From Certhia americana (Eukaryota; Chordata; Aves; Passeriformes; Certhiidae): a stretch of 64,000 nucleotides of DNA. Every line of letters begins with the position of its first letter. Position 1 is the first letter of the stretch. Made by a program: the position numbers and the translations under genes. The stretch is taken from positions 109,368,944-109,432,943 of the forward strand of contig CM031858.1 of assembly GCA_018697195.1 (NCBI GenBank). The letters run 5' to 3'. Shown here one piece after another: positions 10,401-23,200 of the stretch. The notes beneath the pieces are model-generated. The model saw only the letters and a list, made by a program, of their open reading frames with translations. It did no database searches and was not told where the DNA came from.

Positions 10401-12839
10401 TATCTCAGCAATTTTATTTCTTTTTTTCAAACACAGATGATTCATTTCCAAACTGCAAAAATTGAAGGGTCTGACAAATCTGAAATATATCTTCATCCCT
10501 CATGTTCTGTAACTGCTTCTTTTTTCACTGGTTGTAATTCCCAGAAATGTCAAAAATCCTTTTGAAAGATATCAAAACGTCAGAAAAAATGGTACTAGAA
10601 AAATGTATCTCTTATTTCAGGGTGAGACACTACAAAGTGGCCGTAATCAGTGAAAGCAGGAATAAACAGCAATTGAAGAAAGTAATTATGAACAGCTCCT
10701 ATGCTCTTTTTTAGCAAAAAATCCTCAGATGGCAGTCCAGTGCATATTATGAAAAAATATGTATTTAAAAAATAGGAAAAATCTGGAAAAATACAGATCT
10801 ACATATCATTGTAGAACAGAATTGTTAGTATGACACTCAATATTCAGTAGGAGATACCTGATTATTTCTGGTTTATGTTGCATGTTTATTTCTGGTTTAT
10901 GCATTCAACTACAAGGTATCTCACTCATGCCACAGCAATTTGATGCCCTCATTATTTATTCTACCCTCTTTCTAAAATCCTAAAGGACATGAACAAAATA
11001 AGCTTCCAATATGCATTTAGTCTTAGAAAGATGAACCAGCACTGCTACTTTCAAAGTGTAATTTTTGAAAGATGTATTCCTGTGAACAAAATTGTGCCCT
11101 GATGGAAAGATGAATGTCGTGGTTTCTTTGGGGAAATCCCTGTGGTTACATGAGATGTAGGGGAGGATATAACCTGAGTGAACTAATAGTGCATCAAGGA
11201 ACATAGAAAGTTACAGATTTTAAGGCAGGATCTGCTAGGATTAACAACTTGATAGACAACTGGGAAAGGGAAGAGAAAACTTGGACCAAACTAACCAACC
11301 TGGGGAAACCAGGAAAGATCCATTAGAGGAATTATAATAGAAACCCACATTAAAGAAAAAACACACCACCTCAATAAATTAGCAGGCTTTCTGTCTGAAG
11401 ATCTGTGCTTATCACTGATTAACAAGGCTAACAAAACTGAGCTTCTGTTTGCTATTAGAAACATGAATAAAAGCTACTGCTTCATTGAGCTTTCTTTGCC
11501 TGCAGAGAAATGAGAATTCATTTCTTCTAAATTCAGTCCTGGCTACTGCCACTCATGCCTCCATCATTCTGACACTGCCTTTCTACAGTGCATTTCATTT
11601 GGGGCAACATTGCTTTATTTAATCAGGAGATTCAGTGAACTGCAGTGAAGGCACTTAACAGCCACTTAGCATGCTGAATCTTTTCACTGTTAACTTTAAG
11701 CTCACTTTCCTTATAACCATGTCCTAGGAATATTCAAAAGGTTAAAAGCTCTGATGTTAATACTAGGAGTTTGAAATATAAATTGCATATCATATTTTAA
11801 CATTAGAATTACAAATATACTTACTTGAGTTTCAAAGATATTAAGTAAAAAGTTATAGTCACAGTCCATATATGATTAAATATTGTCAGCAAATAATTTT
11901 GAACCGCTAATCAGCACTTAATATATGTGTGAAATCTAACACGGAGATTTACAGTGTTTATTGTGCTTTATGCTTCTGTGAAACCACCTTATTTCATACT
12001 GATGAATGGAGGTAGAGTAAAAAATGTCACCTTCTTATTTCCTTGTGGATGCGCTGTATAAAGAGCTTCACTTTTTCTTTAAATTTATATGGCTTTATTC
12101 CTACACAGAATGCCATCAACTTTTCACTACTGAGCACTGCATTAAAAAAAAAAAAAAAATAGATAATTCAGTGCACTGCTTATTTCATAAGATTTTGGGA
12201 GTACCCATAAATGTTCCCACATAATGTTTTAATGTCCAAATTTAAGCTTCATGATTTCTATAGGAAAAAAACCCACACAGCATTAGGATTTATTAAGTAC
12301 AAAACCAGAAAATTTACCAGTCAGTTTAGGAAAGGACAGCAGAATCATTTTATCAGCATATAAGTGACATTTCTTTCCTACTGTAAACAGAATTTTTTTG
12401 CCAACTTTTAAAGCTATCAATTATTCTAGTTAAGGAATGATACTTTTAGAATGAAAGTATTCTGATTTAAGTAATCAACTGTTCTTCCAGGAATAAAATA
12501 TGCACAAAAAAGATGAACACCTTTCATGCTAACATAAACACACCTCTGTTAAGATTTAGCTCTGGTTTATAGAGGCTCATTCATTCCTTATGCTGCTCTA
12601 AAACTAGAGTTTAACAGAAACCTGTTAGCATGCTTATTCCTGTAATATGCAATGCTGATGCTCCTATAGAACTCAAAATTCCATGTATTTAGTCATAATT
12701 TTTTGATGGCTTGAACTTCAGTCACTGGAAATTGGTGCATATCAAAATAGCATAATTTTCATCTTGGTCCTTATTTATAGCTTGCTCATAAAAACAATTT
12801 ATAGACTAAGGGGCTTATTTTTGCTATGATATAAAGTCA
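7412..12839. other. AT-rich non-coding DNA
   Basis: No gene, transposon or RNA gene is recognised. Frames are short and strongly biased toward Phe, Leu, Ser and Ile, as expected from AT-rich random text. An A16 run lies at 12144-12159. A splice-acceptor-like pyrimidine tract ending TTCTTGTAG near 7720 is not backed by a coding frame. Confidence 0.65.
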
Positions 12840-12870
12840 TGTTTTAGAGGTCATCAACACCTCTAAAACA
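12840..12870. repeat. perfect 12-bp inverted repeat (hairpin)
   Basis: TGTTTTAGAGGT at 12840-12851 is the exact reverse complement of ACCTCTAAAACA at 12859-12870, with a 7-base loop CATCAAC. It would form a clean stem-loop in DNA or RNA. There is no T run on either side to suggest a polymerase III terminator. Confidence 0.8.
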
Positions 12871-15800
12871 CCAATTTTAGATATGTTTCAATAAGCTGCA
12901 TAAATTTACTATTTCTGAATAAAAGTCACAGATTAAAAGGTGACTCCATTGTCATTTCTAGAATTAAAATAGTGTCCAAATATTTGAAATCTAGGGGAAA
13001 AATAGAGCCCTCTGTGACATCACTGCTTTCCCATGTCTTATTGTTTAACAAGCCCAGCAGAGCAATGCCTGGGGCTATGAAGAGAGTGTTTGAGATCACT
13101 TAAAAGCATGTGTAGTCCAGCCATCATCACAGAATTGTCTATTGCTTCTGAAGCAATTAAAGCAAATTTTTCAGATTGGTTTTATCTTCTTCCTCACCTC
13201 ATTAAAAGAAACAATAAAAAGGTAGAAACGTTAGTTAGAGGTTTATCCTGAAATTTTACCAAGTAACACAGAAATAAATGATAATGTTGGCTGATAATTT
13301 TTGTACTGAATCTCATTAGTCACTGGAACTAACCTTTCCTGATTGTTTTTCTGCTGATCTTGAATGTGACCTATATTGTATGACTGACAGAGGACAAAAC
13401 AAATTCTAAAATGCCCTTTTTCGTATGTTTGCTCTTTAACAGTCATCATATGTAGCTTTTCATAAGGTCTAGTCTCCTTGGGTACAAAACAGATGGCTGG
13501 AACTTAATAAAAGGGATACTATGGGGAATACAAGAATCACTTGTACCAAAACTAACTTTATGGTCCCTTATAGGACCCAGATGAGCTATGATGTGAATGT
13601 GAACTCTGAAACTGCAGCCAGATTGGCTTCTAATACTGGTAAAGCGATAATGTCATTAAACTGGATTTTTTTTTTTCTTTTCCACATCTGCCAACTTGAA
13701 AGTGTCCTTCCACATATTCCCCAGATTTAACATGAATTTTTTGCCACTTAGTGCTGTTACTGTCTGTGTTTCAAGGCTCTTGGTCAAGGCATAAGGAGAC
13801 TCATCTCTTCGGAGGGTATTGCCACAAACAAAATGCATCACATGAATTGTCTAGGTTTGTTGAAGGCAGTAATTAGTTTTTAGCCTTTGCCTAATATTTC
13901 ATTGAGCTGTAATGAATCCCCAGTGATTGGGTACTGGATAATTTCAACACTTGCACCATTAAGGAACATCATTACTTCTGCAAAAATGAGTTTGAATATG
14001 AAAGCTCAGTTTTTTAAAGACCAGTTCTGAACACAGACATGGATAATCTTTACCTTTTAGTCTTCATGCAGTTGTCTTGTTTACTCTCTGCAGGGCTTTG
14101 GGCCAGAACTGATGTGCCAACACAGAAATGCCAAAGATGAGCTTTGGTAAGCAGGGTCCCATATATCCAGTAGGGAGACTCAGGCAGCACCTGAGAGCAC
14201 ATTTCCAGATTCATTATCTGCATGGAGAGCAAACAACTTTTGTGTCAACCTAGGTTACAGCCCAGAATACAGCAGAGGCATCAGCAGAGACCATGCTGAC
14301 ACCACAAGAGGCAGGACATTATTACAACTAATCAGCAGAATTACATCACTTCAACTACTAGTGTGTAATGGTAAAGGTACTAGGTTGAAGCCTAATCCGA
14401 AACCAAAGATAGAACGGAAAGCTAAAAAAGCCAGATTGTCAAACTAAAGGAAAATAAGAAGAGATCTGCCTTAGTTCTGAAATTTCTGGGTCTTTGTGGT
14501 ATATCAATGTGCTGATTCTACAGTTGCTAGCATTTTATAAAACACATGAGGTTATATACAGTTGTTAAAGAATTTTCTAGTCACCTGAGCTATTTATTTC
14601 TCTTGGATTTGTCTTTCAGTTGATATTTATTTAATGAAAATGCACTTGTTTTACATCCTCTTTTTTGCCTGCTGTCATTTGTCAACTCATTGTTCTAAAA
14701 TTGCTCCTTTGGCAGACTACTGTCAAATGGATTTCAGCTGAACTGCTCAGTAGTTGAACTTGTTAGCAGTAGGAACTCTATTGCACACAAACCAGCAAGA
14801 CACGATTAGCAACTGTCTGTAACGATAGGAGACACTGTCCAAACTACACTTTTCTGTTCCCAGACAATTTGTGTTGTAATATTTTTGGTGAGATGGTGCA
14901 ATTAGAATGGGTACATTTTGAATCCAGTCCTCCAAAAATAACACAAAATTTTCATGTGAGTGGAACTACAGAAAGGAAATCTTAACACAACAGAGACAAA
15001 AACTTGTATCGTGGGTGATATAATAAAGTCAGTCCTAAAATGCATTCATGATCAATCTGTTCGGTAAGTGCCATCTTTGGCAAAGAGGTTGAGTGATGTT
15101 ATTACTGTTAAGATTGCACTAGTTTTGTTTATTATTTTCTCTTAGTTATAGTATTAATAAAATAAGACAATTCTATTTTTTGAATAATCTTTTTTTTTCT
15201 CCTTATCTGAGGTAGATGTATAGCTTAAAACAAAACAATAATTCCTTGAAATGCCTAGAAACCATAATCTGTGAAGCACATAAGTATCATTTTAAGTAAA
15301 AAAGAATCTTTTCTACTGTTAATTATGATTCAGCAAGAAGTCTTTCAAGTATTCTGTGATAGTAAGAATAGTAACACAGAAAGATAGCTTTTATTAAGTG
15401 AACTGTTGAAAAATAAATTCTATCTCCATGACATAAGAACATGCTGTCACCTCTGTCTAAATTGTGGGCATGCATGTGGGAAGTTCTTCCAAATTCCATA
15501 TCTGTGCATTTGTGCACAACCTTTAATGAGGTCTTTTTTAGAAATTCAACAATACAAAAGTCCATTTCTAAGACCACGTAAACTTATTTACAGATAAGAC
15601 AGGCTGCAAAGGGTAATTTGGAAGGGAAAATTTTGTCTCATGCTGGGGATTTTTTCATAATTTTTTTTTCAAACATGTGATTTCAAAATAAGCATTGAAT
15701 GTAAACACTTCCTAGACAAAAATACATATTCCAAAATGGTTTATTATTTATTTTATAATTAATAAAATTCATTTTAGTGAGAAATAAACTTGTTTCAAGG

Positions 15801-17080
15801 AACACACGTAAATAGCAATGTGGTTCTTGGTTTTCCTTTTTATTGTCACTAAGAGAACTTGCTTTATTATACGACAGAACTTGGTAATCTCATCTTATGG
15901 ACCTTCAACATATTTTATGTGATTGAATTTGCCTTTAATATACACCTAAAATTTTATTAACATTTAAATCACTGACTTTTATAAACTAAGTGTAATACAA
16001 TAAAATAAACTAAGTCGAAAATTAAAATTATACTGAATACAGTATTTTCTATTCACAATTTTGTTTAGTTCATGCTAGCTTCACAAATAAGAAAAATAAC
16101 CTGTGAGAAACAGTTGAAAGATTTTAAACATATGGAAATTAAAATCAAACATAACTATATGCTTTTTTTTTTACATGTAAATAATGGGTTATTTCTACAC
16201 TTTCTTATTTTATTAAATAATAAGAACAAAATCCCTGTATCCAGGAAGCAAGAAACTTTAGCAAATTCCTGACTTCATTCTTGTGACTCAGGTCTGCCTG
16301 TAGTTAATTTAAAGCTTAGTTCACTGTACACTCTGTGATAAGAATAATAATGAAAAGTTGTCAGCCCTAGGAATATCCTGCAGCAAGATTAATGTTGCAC
16401 TTAGAAATTGTGAAAAGTGTTTATTTCACTGAAAAGTTTTACAAAAGCCTTTTGGGTGTTATTGTTTTATATGTGAGATTAGAACAAAACAAATTGAAAT
16501 TGTTTAAATCAATAACAGCTATCAGATACAGATCTGCAATGATGTTCCTAAACAGTCACTTTAGTTCCCAGGTTCACAGTTCTGGGTTATCAAGAGATGA
16601 AAAATGATAGATGGGTATAAATTATGCACAGCTTCTAAGCTTTCTTCTTTCTTCTTAAAGATTTTAAAAGTTTTCTCAGCTATGACTTCTGGCTGCCTAC
16701 AGCCTATTATTTCCTAATACAAACCGTGACCATACAGCAGGAGAGTAGAACATGTTTAAAGCAGTTTCCTTTGATGCACAAAGAGTTTCTTCTTCTCCTG
16801 TCTTTGTTGACTGGGATTAAGGCTTCTGTAGGAACAAAAACAGCAGTACGTGACTCCACTGCAGAGCAAGGTCCCCTCCAAAAGCAGGGAGAGCTGAACT
16901 TCTGTACACCCTAGGTATTATTTGACAGAAGTGTAGGTTGTCATACATGAAGCTGGAGTGTTGGTTATATAATAGCTTTGAAGTTTCAAACTCCTGTATT
17001 CCTAGAATTGTGAATCTTGCTTATCTCCATGAGGTGAACTGGTGTGAACTTGCTTGGTGAAGTAGTCCATTCTCACTCCC
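12871..17080. other. AT-rich non-coding DNA
   Basis: I see no gene, mobile element or long repeat in this stretch. Confidence 0.65.
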
Positions 17081-17113
17081 TCTCTCTCTCTCTCTCTCTC
17101 TCTCTTCATATAC

Positions 17114-17153
<40 letters not shown>

Positions 17154-17200
17154 TATATTACATATATATATAATATGTATATATTATATATATATGTACA
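17081..17200. repeat. compound (TC)n-(TA)n-(TG)n microsatellite
   Basis: A CT run (17081-17106) passes into a TA run (about 17108-17135), then a TG run (about 17135-17153), and finally degenerate TA-rich text up to about 17200. The open frames over it (Ser-Leu, Ile-Tyr and Cys-Val repeats) are repeat artefacts. The TA core could form cruciforms and the TG part Z-DNA. Confidence 0.9.
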
Positions 17201-20200
17201 CTGTACAAACAGACACAGACACAGGGAGAGTTTACATATGTGCACAGACTATATAGAGTATACAGGGATTATATTTATCTCTATGTATCACACTGCCATG
17301 TGATTTATCTGTGTATGTGTCTTGAAATATAGAGATGCATAGATACAGATATATACATATACGTAATTTATTTTCGATTGCCAACATGTTTTCTGATTTT
17401 CTTTATTACTTGGGAACTGCAGTGTTTTTCCTCCTCTGTTTTCTTTTCCCACGGCCTCCACATTTGTGCAATCTTCTACTATCATTTTTATCACAAGTGC
17501 TCCTCTCTTGGCTCAGCTGCTTGGTAGTTGGCACTGTCACCACTGGAACTCTCTTAGGCCTGGATTGAAATGGTACTGTTGGCCTCGGTGTAACAGAAAC
17601 TGCAGCCAAAGTAAAGTGTACAGATATAGTTAAATGATGATCTCCAGAAAAGCACTTGAATTATTATAGTTCTCTGCTATTTATGTAAGTTGCTCACTAA
17701 GCAGTATCACTTGGCCATAAACAGAGCTTTTGGGGAATTGGCCAGGTAAAAGCAAATGCCCATCTGAGTGATTTAAGTAATTTTATAGCTCATATATAGA
17801 GAGAAAACACTTTGTAAAATAGACCAATATTGTGGGAAGGGAAACAAGAAATAAATTTTCTGTTTGGAACATTCCGGATACTATGACCCAGAACTCCTTT
17901 TCTTTATCTGCTATCCAGAGTCTGTTGCTGAGAATGTCTCCAGGGGTTTTTAAAAGTCTGATATTTTTCTTGATTATGTCTTGAATAAGTATTTCCCTTT
18001 TAGCTGACTAAATAGTCTTAAAATCTTGTGTAGAGCTACTAATGTATCACATCATAGGAACAATCATTTTTACAGCCTGTACAATCTCCACTGCCTATTC
18101 CTGTCTGGGAAGACATGATCACTTCACTGTTTTCCAATCCTGCTTTCATTTTACAAAGCAGAATCCACATTCTAAGAGGTTACTGGGGTTTGTGAAACAG
18201 AGCCTTAATTAGCATACAAAGGCTATTAGTAAACCAGGAATTTTATTTATTAAAGAATTGTTAATCACTTGCATCTTGTTTTCCCCTCTGACTGCAAAAG
18301 TCCATTTTAATTATTTCACAGAATGAGTTTTATAAATTAAGCCAGTTCATTTCTATGGTTGTGCCTCAGATGATTTCTTTGATTTTTGGTAGTGGCAGGG
18401 GAAAAAAGCCCAAAAAAGTGATATTCATCTCCTGTAAGTTTTCTCTGTTTGCAAGCTGGTAGCTTCAATTGGTTAGTGGAGCCTGCCATGGGAAAATACT
18501 AAATCAGTAAAGTGTTAATTACACCATGGTTTACAGCTATGGGCTAAATAGCTTCATATCTGCCACTTATCCTTCACAAACTGCCTGTCTCAAAGTATCT
18601 TTGGAGAAACAAAAAACTGGGCTCAGAAGATCACATAGCTAGATAGATCTAGCTGGAGTTAGGATGAAAAAAAATAGTTTTTCTTTCCTTTTTGTCTTTT
18701 TGGAATGTTACTATTTGATAAGTTAAATGAATTTATAGGCAGAAATCTTCCTCCACTGTAGTAAAATGATGTAAGAGGGGATTAGCTGAACTACTAGGAC
18801 AATATCCTGGTATGTTCTCAGAAGCCATTTTCTTCAAAAGACATACCAACACACACATTCTTTATGGCATGGAATATTTTATGATCTGTTCAATGAGCAA
18901 AGTTTGAGCAACAGCAAACAACATAATATTTCACGGTATTTCATATCACAGAGGGGATTTGGAGGCATGATTCGTTTGGCCACCAGTAGCTCTCCAAATA
19001 TGAGCTACTCAAAAGTCATGAACTGTCACCAGTGGAGAGAATTCTAGAGGGTGATTTATTCATAATACACATGATCTGAGTTAACCACAACAGTCCTAAT
19101 GAAAATATTATACTTCTCTTTTCTAACTATGAAGGGAGCCCAAGGTGACTAATCTGAATGATGTGCACATTTTAGCTTTCTAAAATTACAGAATATCTAA
19201 AAGTAGATCATATGAAACCCAACTGTGACTCACAAAGAAAGTGGAAGTGATTTAGGCATAGGCTTACACATCTCATAAGTATTCTTCCAGTATATTTTCC
19301 AGCTGATTTGTTTTAAGTTTACTGGTAGCTGGTATTTTTTGTTCCTTGACTGTTTTCTCCTGTATGTTAACCAAAATTCATATTTGCTTTTTGAAACCTT
19401 AGACTTATAAACTCTTTTCTAAAAATGATCAGGCAATAGGCATCTAGACAGTTCCCAAGACTGGACAACTGCCTTCTAGTTTCAGGACAGCAACTCCAAA
19501 ACAGATTGAAATTTCTTAGTAAATCAATACCTCAGAGGCTGGAGTAGAGATGGCAGCACAGATGACCATCTCATTTATCAGGTCTTTTGTCAGCTGATAC
19601 TGGCATGATGTTACTGAGGGTTTTTTTTGAAATTATTGCATAGCATTCTTTGGCTTCCCTAACAGAACAGAATATTTTGTACTGCCTTTATCTACCCTTC
19701 ACTCCTCCTATGCTGTTTCTCTTTCCTGCTAGCAGAGGTTCCTGATGGAACTGAACCACAGCCTTTTCTCAGCTGCTGTCTTGCTGCCCTGTCTTTTTCT
19801 GGGAAAAAGCTAGCTAGCTTCCCATCCATGTCTTAGCCATTGCACTATCTAGTTTGTCCTTACATTGTTGTGAAATAACATGAACATAAAGAATTAAGCC
19901 TTTCTTTTTTCTTTCTTCACAGAGAGCACTAAAGAAAAGATGACAAAAAGTGACAGGGGAAAAGTGCACTGGTTTGACTGCAGTTTGGGAATGTCAAAAA
20001 CTATCCTGAAGAAAATTAATTGGAACATGATTTGGTGGAGGGTTAAATTCTGTGCATACGTGAAGAATTTCTGTAACTGATTGCCTAAAAACTAGGTACC
20101 TAGTGTGCTCTGTTTGTTTCAAACTCCTTTTAACAGCAAGGAAAAGAAACAAAGGTGTCCACAGAATAGTTCGTTCTGTTCAAAGGTATGCAGGGATTGT

Positions 20201-23200
20201 CATCAGGGTATTGCAGGAAATGAAGTGATGCAGTACCACAACCTAAATTTCAAAAGCAGAATATCATCTGTATGACATATTCACAGACAACAAAGAAAAC
20301 ATTTTCTTCTGGAATAAAAGCACACTCATATAACGTTCACACACCTATGTGAGGTATTAATTTAAAAAAACTGAGTTATAAACTACAACCCAGACCTAAA
20401 GGTTTATCAACTTAAATGGAAAGCAAGCTGAAGTCCCTATTTCAAAACCAGTCTCTCATATAAGTCGTTAATAAGGTTTTTTATTAATTTAAATAATCCC
20501 TCACATCTGCTGCCATTCTAACTCACTGTTCAGTATTAAGTAATCTACTATATTTTCAGAGATGAAAATAGTGTTGCAATTTTTAAGCATTTGCATGACC
20601 TTTAAAGTTGTTTTTTAGTCTCTGATTTTGCTGTTGATTACTGTGTACAGCACTATCACAATACAGAGAAGCAGCTCTGAAAGCATGTAAATGAAGTCAT
20701 TTCTCATTTCAGTTCTCCTCTTTCCTTCCAAGTGAGTTGTTCAGAGGAAGAACTTTCAAAAGAAAATAATCACCTAGCACTATGTAAAGCAGACGTGCAT
20801 AATTCTGTTATTTATGCCAGACTATCAATCACTAATTCCTCTCTAAAATTTAATTTTAAGAATGTCCCTTATCTTTATATATTACCCATCTATCTTAAAT
20901 ATTGAATCATTATTTCACATGAATCCTCTTGTACATGCAAATGTTTGCAGGGTTCTGTTAGACTATCTCAGTGCAGAGATATATTTTCAGTTCAGATCAT
21001 TAAATGTTTGTGTTTTCTTGTCTCTTAGAGTCTCTCAAAATTCCAGGGAGGTTACTGACAAATACCTGGGGGTTTAACTTTGTTATAGAAAAATCACAAT
21101 CGAATGGTTTGAAGTTGCATTTAAGACATCTTTGTGCAATAGTGTCAACAGGGGACCAGTAATAATAATTTGGTGTCAGAAAATCTATAAAACACATTAA
21201 GCCAGTTTCAGTTCTACTTTTTTTTTTTTCCTTAAGTCTTGTTGCATTCAAAATTGAAGTCACATAGACAAGATCAAAACGCCAGGAACAAAGCTTACCT
21301 TGAAGGCTTTACTGATAAGAACTTATAAACAAAAGGTTTAAGATTCAGCATCCAAACTAAGCTTTACTATTTCTGTAAACACTATTGATTTCCCACAGAT
21401 TCCTCAGAAATATTTAATCCAAACCCTATTTGTCCTATGAAAATGAAGTGTCAGAGTTGATCCATATTTTCAGTTTACAATATTGAGGTCCATAAGTTAA
21501 TACACTAAGCAAACTGCAGACTCTGGGGGTTTATTCACTTTGTAAGCTATGGGAAAGACAGGCATTTAATTTTTTTCCTTCACAGGGTCGTGCAGCAGAA
21601 GTATTTGTCCTGCATTGAATGTAAATATGTGGTTCTGCATTGCAGTAATATTCAATATCCTATTTACGTTGCATTCTGTTTCTGAGATAAAAGCTTAGGC
21701 TGTGATATGTGAATTTTCACTTCACTGCTTAATTTTAGGATTCTGAATGGATAGAAAAAAAGTCAAACACCAGTTTCTCTAACTTTGGGGTTTTTTTTTT
21801 TCCAGTGGTCATCATAGTAGGATATAAAGAAATGCTCTTTTTTGGGAGAAAACCCAGAGAAAGATGAATATTTAAAGGTAAATTTCCAAAAATAAAAAAT
21901 ATTTTTTTTTAAATAAAAAAAATTTCCAAAATAAAAAATTATTTGGAATTTATTGTCAGTTAATTATATGGAACAATTCTACTTTTATTTAGTTTAAAGT
22001 AGGATGTACATTATTCTACTTTCTGCTAAGATTCATTTATAAACTATTAATGGTTACATTTGCATTTTCATCAGGAAGAAAGACAAAGTCATTGCATAGA
22101 TCTTTCTGTAGACACTGATATATTATTTAATTAAATATAGTTCATGATTTTGTACAGGACCTGCAGAGTTTTGATGGAAAACAAGAATAATTGCACAGTA
22201 ATTGTTCAGTGGTTATATTTTTTTCTAAATCACATGTCACTGATTATTTAAATTTGCTGTATAGGCAAGTTAGCTGTGACACAAGGATTTACACAACTTT
22301 AACCATCTTAAGACCCACAGAGATATTGCCTAACAAGAAATATTTATTCTTTTCTGTGGTGATTTATGTAGATTGTCTATTTTTTTTAATTCATATTCAT
22401 GATTGTAAGACCTGATTCCTGAATCTGTAAAGGTCATGCCACAGCAAGTTAATTCTGTATCTATATGTCCTCTCATTCTTGACTATGGCACCCTTCAACA
22501 GAAAGTGATCACACTGAATTAAAAACATCTTCTTCAAAACAGGGCATTGTTATTCATTTAAAAGTAGATAGTGTGCAAAGTAATGAATAAAACCAATAAA
22601 AGACCATGTGTATTTTTTTTCTGTACTAGCTCCATCAGCTTTCCAGACTTGCCTGTTCAGGGGTGGCTGAGGGAAATTGTCTGTTTCAAACCCAGCTGGA
22701 AGGTATCATTGCCCTGGGTCATTATTTTCTGATTCATTATGCATATCCATATCCAACATCACCACCCTTTCAAAACCAGCATAATTAAGGGACAAGCATG
22801 TTTTGAGTCTAAATGTGAGCTGAGAAATACACTTTTTGCCAGACTTTGCATTGCCAAGCAATCAGCAGTCAATAGATTTCCTAAAAAAAAAAAATCTCAT
22901 TTCTCCTGTGTGGAACTACTTTTACTTTGCTTCTACTTTATTTCCTGTGGAATTTCTTTCCTTGTCCTTGTCTTTTGATTTATCACCATGTACTTAGTCA
23001 GGGTAATACCTGATAGGTAAACTGATCTTCAGAATTTATTTTAAAATTAATATCCATACACATCTATTTTCTCCAAAAGAAGTTGATGGATGACAGTTAA
23101 ATTTATGTAATCATATAGGAGGCATAAAAGGGTAATGAAAAACTTGTTCTAGGAGTATGATGAGTCAGTATTTCCTATCAAAGAAAATTTGTAATGATCT

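Noticed and set aside
17044..17256. Plus-strand frame with Ser-Leu, Ile-Tyr and Cys-Val repeats
   Set aside because: It is only the compound CT/TA/TG microsatellite translated.
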